DNA from: Mycoplasmopsis synoviae ATCC 25204 | GTDB taxonomy: Bacteria; Bacillota_I; Bacilli_A; Mycoplasmatales; Metamycoplasmataceae | Length of the DNA stretch: 64,000 nt | Direction of reading: 5' to 3' | Assembly (NCBI RefSeq): GCF_000969765.1 | Contig: NZ_CP011096.1 | Span: 62,001-126,000 of the forward strand | Part shown: in pieces, positions 56,971 to 64,000 of the stretch | Layout of the letters: each line of letters opens with the position of its first letter | Position numbering within the stretch: position 1 is the first letter of the stretch | Translations under genes and position numbers: made by a program | Notes under the pieces: generated by a model | What the model was told of the DNA's origin: nothing | Databases searched by the model: none | The model's input: only the letters and a program-made list of their open reading frames with translations

Positions 56971-58147
56971 CTTGAATTGCTTCAAACCCGGGAAGTTTTA
57001 ATCCTTGTAGAAATTCAAGTGAAGCTCCTCCACCGGTTGAAACGTGTGAAAACTTATCTTCCATTTTAAGATCTTCAACAGCAGCAACTGAATCTCCACC
57101 ACCTACGATTGAAAAACAATTTTCTAATTTTGAAATTGCCTTGCACATTGCAAGAGTTCCTTGTTTGTAGTGTTTAAATTCTGTAACTCCCATAGGTCCG
57201 TTTCAAACTACTGTTTTAGCTCCAACTAAAGCATCTTCAAATAATTTCATTGTTTTAGGGCCAATGTCAAGACAGTCAAAATTATCAGGAATATCTCCTT
57301 CAAAAAATGTAGGTTCAACGTCAGAGAATTCTAAAGAACAAGCATTATCAATAGGAAGAACAACTTTATCTGAGTATTTTGCCAAAAACTCTTTAGCAAA
57401 ATCTAATTTATCAGCTTCTAGTAGTGAGTGTCCTATGCTTTGCCCTAAAGCTTTTTTAAATGTATAGGCCATTCCTCCACCGATAAGCATTTTGTCTGCA
57501 ATTTTTACTAAGTTTTCTAAAACTTCAATTTTATCTGATACCTTAGCCCCACCAATTAAAGCAACATAAGGATGAGCTGGAGAATTAACTGCTTTTTCAA
57601 GACTTGATACTTCTTTTTCCATTAAGTATCCAAGGCAAGATTCTTTAACATTTGATGCCACACCCACATTTGATGCATGCGCTCTATGAGCGGTTCCAAA
57701 AGCGTCATTTACAAATACATCACAAAGTGATGCTCAGTATTTTCCAAGTTCTGGTGAGTTTTTACTTTCAGCTTTATCGTTTAAATCTTCATAACGAGTG
57801 TTTTGCATAAGTAGCACTTCACCGTGTGGAAGTTTTGCGATTGCATCTTCTAATTCTTTACCTCTTGTAGCGTTAACAAAAGTTACTTCTTTACCAAGTA
57901 ATTTTGATAATTCTTTAGCTACAAGTTCTAGATTGTATTTTGCTTTATCTTCTTCTGATTTAACTCTACCAAGGTGAGACATTAAAACTACTTTAGCGTT
58001 TTCTGAAAGAACTTTTTTAATTGTAGGAAGCGCAGCTACTATTCTTTTATTTGAAGTAACTACTCCATTTTTCATTGGAACGTTAAAGTCGACTCTAACT
58101 AAAACAGTTTTGTTTTTTAAATTTAAATCATTTAATGTTTTTTTCAT
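56960..58147 (-). CDS. pgk: Phosphoglycerate kinase
   Basis: 395 residues. Makes ATP from 1,3-bisphosphoglycerate in glycolysis. [14 protein letters not shown] is the signature near residue 15, [39 protein letters not shown], the hinge [14 protein letters not shown] and the C-terminal [15 protein letters not shown] and [13 protein letters not shown] are all present. Three UGA joins. It ends at a terminator that separates it from trmB. Divergent from lemA. Confidence 0.98.
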
Positions 58148-58271
58148 TATTCCTCTTGAATATTACAAGTTTATCGATTACATATTTATATACATAAATA
58201 ATACTATTTACTTAATATTTTTATCACATTTTTCAAAATAATTCTCGTTATATGAGCAAATTGAAAAATGT

Positions 58272-58277
58272 TATAAT
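58272..58277 (+). promoter_or_regulatory. -10 box of the lemA operon
   Basis: TATAAT 39 bases before the lemA ATG, preceded by a TG-less region with no clear -35 box. Confidence 0.5.
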
Positions 58278-58316
58278 AGAAATCAAATAACACTACTTAT
58301 AAATGAGGTATAAAAA

Positions 58317-58970
58317 ATGTCAAATTTATTTGATCCAAGAGCGGCACAAAGCTCAGAGGGATTTTCACCAAATGTTGATAATTCTGTAAAGCCAGCCCAC
58401 GTTACCAAGCCACAAAATGTATTGTGATTTGCATTATATATTTTCATTGCTCCTGCTATTTTTGACATGGTTTTTAGAAACCAATTCAATAGAATGCAAA
58501 ATGAAATTAATGAAAATGCATCACTTATTCAAATTCAACTTGCAAAAAGAGCTGACACTTTAACAAAACTTGTAGAACAAGTTAGAAGCTATAAAGACTT
58601 TGAAAAAGAAACATACGCAGAAGTTGCTAAATTAAGAAACCTAACAAGTCAACCTAGCGCTGTTGAAAACGGAGCTGAAATTGAAAGATTAAACAATTCA
58701 GTTTTTGGAAGACTTATGGCTGTTGCTGAAAATTATCCAGAACTTAAAGCAAGTTCTTTATACAAAGACTTAATGGAAAATACTGCTTATCTTGAAAGAG
58801 AAATTGCAGCATCAAGAAGACTATACAACTCAAAAGTAACTGAATTTAACAAATTACTTTTCACCTTCCCTAGAAACTCAGTAGCTTCTAGAATGAAGCT
58901 AACTACCTTCCCATTATTTGCAGCTAGCGAAAAACAATTAGCTGACGTTTCAATGGATAGACTTAACTAA
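58317..58970 (+). CDS. lemA: LemA family protein
   Basis: 217 residues. One N-terminal transmembrane segment (about residues 42-60, FALYIFIAPAIFDMVFRN) is followed by the long helical LemA domain: SLIQIQLAKRADTLTKLVEQ, then NYPELKASSLYKDLMENTAY with LEREIAASRRLYNSKVTEFN, which are the family's hallmark. It is a membrane-attached protein of unknown function. Followed by a methionine-sulfoxide reductase gene after 4 bases and DUF3137. Confidence 0.94.
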
Positions 58971-58974
58971 TTAA

Positions 58975-59421
58975 ATGTTAGTTCAACAATATAAATCCTT
59001 AATTGCAGATGAAGTTAAAATTTATTCTATTTTAGCTAACACATCTGCTTTTATTTATCAAAATTTTAAAAATTTAAACTGAGCTGGTTTTTATTTAGCT
59101 GAAGGTGAAGTTTTATATTTATCATCATTTCAAGGAAAAATCGCCTGCACACAAATTCCATTTTCTAGAGGAGTTTGTGGTAAAGCAGCGCGCGAACAAA
59201 AAACTATAGTAGTCGATGACGTTCATGAATTTAAAGATCACATTGCCTGCGATAGCGCTTCTAATTCTGAAGTTGTAATTCCTATAATTGTTAATTCAAA
59301 ATTATATGGAGTTTTAGATTTAGACTCTCCTTTAAAATCTAATTTTAAAGATAAAGAGATTGTTTTAACTCTTGAAAAAATAGCAACCGAGCTAGCAAAC
59401 AAAATAAAGGAACTTTTATAA
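58975..59421 (+). CDS. msrC: Free methionine-(R)-sulfoxide reductase (GAF domain)
   Basis: 148 residues of a GAF-fold enzyme that reduces free Met-R-sulfoxide. Conserved motifs: NLNWAGFYLAEG, SFQGKIACTQIPFSRGVCG, DDVHEFKDHIACDSASNSEV and VIPIIVNSKLYGVLDLDSP. The three catalytic cysteines (in IACTQ, GVCG and IACD) of the family are all kept. It lies between lemA and a DUF3137 gene, overlapping the latter by one base, in a three-gene unit. Confidence 0.93.
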
Positions 59422-60512
59422 TGAAAAACGTTTCAGAATTTACAAATTTTAAAAATTTTTATGAAAAACTTCACTCAAATATAAAAGCGCATTACAATAA
59501 AGAAATTAACGATCTTTACAAAAGACTAAATCTAAAAAAGAAATTAAAAGTTTTCTATTCTTTAATGGGTGTTTTTATTGCAATAGCTGTAGCATTACTA
59601 ATTACAGTTATAGTTTTATATAAAAAAGAAGGATTTTCATTTGTAATTGTATTTTTAGCATTGGCTATGTTTGCCTTTGGTGGACTTGCTTATTTAATGT
59701 TTTTCTTTGCAGACAAATACAAAGAAAGATTTAATATTACTGTTGCAAAAATGCTAAATAAACGAGTAATTTATAAAGAAGCATTTGCTCTTCTTGATGA
59801 ACAATTTAGCTATGACGAAGAATATCCAAAACAATATAGAGATACATTAAATGAAGTTACAGTTGTAGAACTTAAAAAACTAATTAGACCAATTTTATTT
59901 AAACTTAAAGCTGATTTAGAAACAATCGGTGATGAGGAAAAAATTACTCTTTCTCCAAGCCATGATGCATATTTTGTAAACATGGACATTAAAGTGGAAG
60001 TTCAAAAAAATAGAAATAATAGCCCTGTGTATAAATTTTTAAAAACAACTCTTTTAAAAATTGATACTAAAAATTTAGGTGATAAAGGTTTTGCATTTGC
60101 CGCTGCTTTTGAAAATTCAAAATTAATCAAAGAATATAACGACTTATTTAAAAGCTTTAGATTGCAAAAAGTAAAACTAGAATCAGATGCTTTCAATAAA
60201 ACCTTTAATGCATATACAAACGATGAAGTAAAACTAAGAATTATGTATACACCGCTTGCTATGGAAAACATGGTCAAGCTTCATCAAAATTCTAAAAGCG
60301 TTCAAAAGATTTCAAATCTAGTGATGATATCAGATGGAAGCGCAATTTATTTCGTCTTTACAGCTGACATGGGATTTATGGAAATTAACTGAGAAAAAGA
60401 TTATTCAAATCCTGATCAACTTTTAAGAGCAATTATAAATGACGTAGCTTTAGATATTTACAATCTTTACATTCTAATATCTTACGCATACATTCCTTAC
60501 TATCTTAAGTAA
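59421..60512 (+). CDS. DUF3137 domain membrane protein
   Basis: 363 residues. A soluble N-terminus is followed by two hydrophobic segments (SLMGVFIAIAVALLITVIVL and FSFVIVFLALAMFAFGGLAY, about residues 47-95), then a long soluble domain ending FVFTADMGFMEINWEKDYSN. This is the layout of DUF3137 proteins, which are common next to LemA. Function unknown. Terminates at a bidirectional hairpin. Confidence 0.85.
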
Positions 60513-60520
60513 CAAAGGTA

Positions 60521-60556
60521 ACAAAAAAATATCGATTAATTTCGATATTTTTTTGT
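60521..60556. terminator. Bidirectional terminator after the DUF3137 gene
   Basis: 15-base arms beginning AACAAAAAAATATCG with a short loop, between convergent genes. Confidence 0.85.
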
Positions 60557-60570
60557 TAAATTGATTCGCA

Positions 60571-61404
60571 TTACTTTTTAAATTTCATCATAATTCTAAT
60601 TAGGAATCATAAGATATTTGCATAGCTAATAAATAATTCAATTCCATATCCAGCAGCTCTTGCGATAAATTCATGTTTTGAAAAGAATGCAAGGTTTTTT
60701 GAATCGGTTAGTATTCTATTAAAAGTGTAAATAGTGCTAATTGAAATTATTGCAATTCCTATTATTGAAATAGCAACGTTTATAGTTCCATATACAGGGC
60801 CTACTGCAAATATTCCAATTACTGTAAGAATTAAAAATACTGCAAGTAAAAATCCTGAAACTCTCATAAGTTTGGTTAAATCAAATAAACCATAATATGA
60901 AAATACTCCAAGGAAAAATAACACAAGCATTGGCGCAAACATTAATACCAATGGCACTGTGATAGGAGGATTTTTATAGCTAGTAGTTGCTCTATTTCAA
61001 TCTGGATTAATTGAATATACAACCAGTGCCATAGAAATCATTACAGAGAAAAATAAAACTACAACCGGATAACTAAATATCAGCGATTTTCAGCTAAATT
61101 TTCTTAAGAATCAAATAACTATAAAATAGGCAACAAATAATCCAAGAACTAGTCCATATACTACAAATGGTTTTTCTTTCATAAAGCGAGTAAAGGCGTT
61201 ATCTACACCATTAACTATCGCATTAAAAACACTATGATAAATAGAAATAGTTAGTGCAACAAACACGCTAAATGCTAATGCAAAAAACATAAACACAAGC
61301 CCATAAAATTGCCCTTGTGTTTTCTTAGAAGAAATTAAAAATTTATAGTCTTTATCAACATCTACGTGTAAAGAATTTAAATTATTTTTTTGTTCAAAAT
61401 TCAT
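60571..61404 (-). CDS. Bax inhibitor-1/YccA-like membrane protein
   Basis: 277 residues. Seven or so hydrophobic segments after a short soluble N-terminus; pattern FYGLVFMFFALAFSVFVALT, PLVLMFAPMLVLFFLGVFSY, INVAISIIGIAIISISTIYT and the C-terminal GYGIELFISYANILWFLIRI resembles the Bax inhibitor-1/YccA family of calcium-leak or stress-modulating membrane proteins. No characteristic soluble domain helps, so the call is moderate. It is alone on the minus strand. Confidence 0.75.
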
Positions 61405-61421
61405 TACTAAATTTTACCACA

Positions 61422-62093
61422 TTATTTAAATATAGAATTGATAGTCTCTTTAGTTGGACTTTTAACTAAAAAGGTTCCAACCACACATAAATTAGCACCT
61501 TTTTTAAAGCATTTAGGACCTGTTAAATTATTAATTCCACCATCTACTTGAATCAAGTATTCATAATTTTTTCTTAAATTAAGTCTTTCAAATTTAAGTT
61601 TTTTAATTTTATCTAAAGCAGATTCTATAAAGGCTTGCCCGCCTTTACCAGGATTAACCGACATTACTAAAACTAAAGTTAATTTTTCTAAAAATGGAAA
61701 TACTCTTTCAACATCAGTTTCAGGATTAATGGCTAGCCCTATTCTTAAATTATGTTTGTTTAAATCTAAAAATTCTTCAAATTTATCTAAATCATTTTCA
61801 ATGGATTCATAGTGAAATGTAAATATATCGACATAGTCTTTTAATTTATCGACATATTCATAAGGATTTTCAACCATTAAATGAACATCTTTAATATGGC
61901 TTTTAGTTTTTTTAGAAATTTTAATTATTTCATCAACTTCGATTGCTGTATTTTCTACAAATTTAGCATCCATTACATCATAGTGAAATCATGAAATTCC
62001 TAAATCAATTAAAGAATTAACGTAATCAATTCTTTTTTCTTTTTCGACATTTAAAATGCTAGGAGTTACTAGTTTATTTCTATTTTCTTTCAT
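61422..62093 (-). CDS. rpe: Ribulose-phosphate 3-epimerase
   Basis: 223 residues, TIM barrel. Interconverts ribulose 5-phosphate and xylulose 5-phosphate in the pentose phosphate pathway. TPSILNVEKEKRIDYVNSL, GISWFHYDVMDAKFVEN with metal-binding His and Asp, KDVHLMVENP, FTFHYESI, VMSVNPGKGGQAFIESAL and QVDGGINNLTG are all typical. It overlaps rsgA by 14 bases. Confidence 0.95.
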
Positions 62094-62910
62094 TTTGTTC
62101 CTTTAACAGCTTTAAATAATTTTTATATCTAAATTCAGGCACTAAATTTGAATTTAAATTTAATTTAACGTTGCAATTTTTTTCAAAGTTATGCATACAA
62201 TCTTTAAATTCGCATAATTTAGCAAGCTCTTTAAAATTTAAATAACTTTTATTTAAGTTTATTTCTTTTTCAACATCAAGCGATGAAAATCCTGGTGAGT
62301 CTATTAAAAATCCATTTAAAAATGAAATTATTTTAGCTGAAGTAGTGGTATGTTTTCCTCTTGAAAGGCTTTTTGAAATTTGCTGAGTTTTGTAATTATT
62401 ATTTGAAATATTGTTAATAAAAGTAGTTTTACCAACTCCGCTTTGGCCCATCACTATTGAAAACTTTTTATCAAATAACTTTTTAATTTCATCGTAATTA
62501 TTATCGTTACTTGAAAGCAAAAAAACTTTGTAATTTTGCATCTCGTATTTTTGTTTTCAATGATTTGCTAGCTCTAAATCTAAATCTGATTTAGTTAGAA
62601 AAATTATTAAATCAATATTTTTGCTTTCTACAATTGCTAAATATTTATCAAGTAAAAACGATGAAAAGTCAGGTTCTTTAACTGATAAAAAAACAAGCAC
62701 TTGATCAATATTAGCTACCTTTGGTCTAATTAATTCATTTTTTCTTGGTTTTATATCGGTAATTAAATCATTTTCAACTTCTACGATATCGCCAACTTTA
62801 GGAGTTATTTTTAACTTTTTTAATCTTCCTGCAAATGGAAGTAGTTTGCAGTTATTTTCAAGATCACAAACATTAGCAGTTTGACCAAATAATTCAAAAA
62901 CTCTATTCAC
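62080..62910 (-). CDS. rsgA: Ribosome small-subunit GTPase
   Basis: 276 residues from a GTG at 62910 (MNRVFELFGQTANVCDLENN), which has GGAG 7 bases upstream. Circularly permuted GTPase: N-terminal OB fold (VGDIVEVENDLITDIKPRKN), LIIFLTKSDLDL (G4), then the P-loop GQSGVGKTT and SRGKHTTTS, LIDSPGF and the zinc finger Cys/His set (CEFKDCMHNFEKNC). It releases late 30S assembly factors. The GTG overlaps the pknB stop by one base (TAGTG), and rpe follows, a common order with PP2C and kinase genes. Confidence 0.94.
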
Positions 62911-63908
62911 TAATAAACTCCAAAAAAATGCAGTAGCACAAAAATTCCAATAAAACAAAGCGCGATAAAACTAAAAATAGATACTAGAAAAAATTTACTT
63001 TGAATAAATCAAGAAAAATTTTTCTTTTCTTGTAAATTTTTAGGATTAAATAAACTTTGATTTAAAAATTTAGGATTTAGTGAATTTTCTAAATCAAAGA
63101 TTAAATCTAAAGTGCTTTTATATCTTTTTTCAGGGTCTTTTTGGAGAGCTTTATAAATTATATTAACAACAGAATTTGGAATTTCTTCTACTTCTGATTG
63201 AGGATTTGGAATTTCGCTTGAAAGATGTTTTTTAATAGTTTCACTAGCGGTTTTTCCTTTGAAAGGAACCTTGCCAGTTATCATTTCGTAAAATAAAATT
63301 CCAATAGCGTAAATATCTACTGATTTATTAATTGGCTTATTTCTATTTACAATTTCTGGTGCCATAAAAAATGGAGAACAAGCAACTGAGCTTTCTCTTG
63401 TAAATCTTTGTTGATCGACATCATCTTCAATTGAAATACCAAAATCTATTATTTTGATTTTTCCATCAATTGTAATGTAGATATTATCGCTTTTAATGTC
63501 TCTATGAATTATTTTATGGCTATGAATTTCTTGCACAGCATATGCAATTGATTTAATGATTTGAACCGCATCTTTAACATTTATTCTACCGTGAGCTTTT
63601 AGCTTTTCTGAAACTAAGCTGCCATTAATTAATTCAAGAACCATATAAGCTTCTTTGGTGTCTTTATAAAATTCAAAAATTTTTGGAACGTATTCGGTAT
63701 TTAAATTTTTAATTAAATGCGCTTCGTTTGTAAAGCGCTCGAATTCACTATTTTTATTTTGAATATTTAAATATTTTAAAGCGTAGTATTTGTTGTTAAA
63801 TTTGCTTTTTATTTTAAAAACATTGGCGTATCCGCCTTCTCCAAGAGGAGAGATAATTTCATATTTTTTATAAACGTTGGAATCATTGATAATATTGCTA
63901 TTATTCAT
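62910..63908 (-). CDS. pknB: Membrane-anchored serine/threonine protein kinase
   Basis: 332 residues. Glycine loop LGEGGYANVF, ATP lysine in YYALKYLN (about residue 44), catalytic HRDIKSDNIYI near residue 134, IDFGIS, activation segment with RESSVACSPFFMAPE, then C-lobe. After the kinase domain comes one transmembrane segment (about residues 305-328, FLVSIFSFIALCFIGIFVL) with a few outside residues, so there is no extracellular PASTA sensor, a short form. The ATG at 63908 with GGAGAG upstream is chosen over a TTG at 63920. A PP2C phosphatase gene precedes it by 1 base. Confidence 0.94.
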
Positions 63909-63909
63909 T

Positions 63910-64000
63910 TTACTCTCCAAGGTTTATAACAATACAGCTAATGTTATCTGTTGAGTCATTTTTTTGTGCAATTTCAACAAGAGAATTAGCAATTTTTTCA
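63910..64000 (-). CDS. PP2C-type serine/threonine phosphatase, 3' end
   Basis: The C-terminal 29 codons or so of a gene that continues beyond the right edge: ANSLVEIAQKNDSTDNISCI followed by VINLGE. The pattern DSTDNISCIV is the DNxT/S-type end of PP2C phosphatases (motif with the last metal-binding Asp), and a PP2C directly before a PknB-type kinase is a standard arrangement. It would remove phosphates that PknB adds. Confidence 0.85.
   Translation of the reverse strand, partial: EKIANSLVEIAQKNDSTDNISCIVINLGE

Overview
The window is chromosomal DNA from a mycoplasma of the Mycoplasma (Mycoplasmopsis) bovis/agalactiae/synoviae type. The base composition is very A+T rich. UGA is read as tryptophan in almost every long gene, and a tRNA-Trp with a UCA anticodon is encoded at 3859..3933. 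Proteins have mycoplasma-specific forms: lipoproteins with short lipoboxes, a ComEC without its nuclease half, tandem immunoglobulin-blocking surface proteins and a p37-p29-p69 transporter. Coding regions below are joined across in-frame UGA codons. I cannot fix the species from sequence alone.

Layout. 1..7.7 kb: the end of uvrB, lipoate ligase, a hydrolase, acyl carrier protein, three uncharacterised genes, rpmB, an NtdP-like phosphatase and tRNA-His. 7.75..12.0 kb: two tandem genes for large membrane-anchored proteins of the immunoglobulin-blocking (MIB/Protein M-like) type, sharing an almost identical 562-bp block. 12.1..17.8 kb: rpsT, RNase P RNA, a comEA-like/comEC/holA run, rplM-rpsI and tRNA-Ile. 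17.9..21.3 kb: an aldehyde dehydrogenase, then a complete IS1634-type insertion sequence with 18-bp target duplications, then tRNA-Lys and tRNA-Leu. 21.4..27.1 kb: an ABC-F ATPase with one dead nucleotide site, rsmE, rbfA, deoB and a kinase with an active and a decayed half.

27.3..31.1 kb: a three-gene ABC transporter that looks like phosphonate phnCDE but is preceded by a TPP riboswitch, so it is most likely a thiamine/TPP importer. 31.2..41.4 kb: azoreductase, then a tightly overlapping 12-gene minus-strand operon (gltX, DUF1934-like, acpS, plsC, scpA, scpB, rlu, gatC, gatA, gatB, brkB-like, tsaC). 41.6..42.9 kb: a YitT-like membrane protein. 43.1..53.8 kb: an alpha-glucoside module. It has a sugar ABC importer, beta-phosphoglucomutase, a GH65 phosphorylase, a GH13 glucosidase and a GntR regulator, with a matching palindrome upstream of each of two transcription units. 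53.8..58.1 kb: a nuclease lipoprotein, three RNA methyltransferases and pgk. 58.3..60.5 kb: a lemA / methionine-sulfoxide reductase / DUF3137 operon. 60.6..64 kb: a Bax-inhibitor-like protein, then rpe, rsgA, pknB and the end of a PP2C phosphatase gene.

How it works together. Sugar taken up by the importer can be split by the GH13 enzyme or phosphorolysed by the GH65 enzyme, with PgmB feeding glucose 6-phosphate to glycolysis (pgk). ACP, AcpS, PlsC and LplA serve acyl and lipoyl metabolism, and the riboswitch-controlled importer supplies the TPP cofactor. The surface proteins probably defend against antibody. There is no prophage, CRISPR array or restriction system. No stretch over about 300 bases lacks a gene; the longest gaps (6120..6375, 23748..24029, 27081..27352, 42893..43137) hold only promoters, hairpins and A+T-rich spacer.
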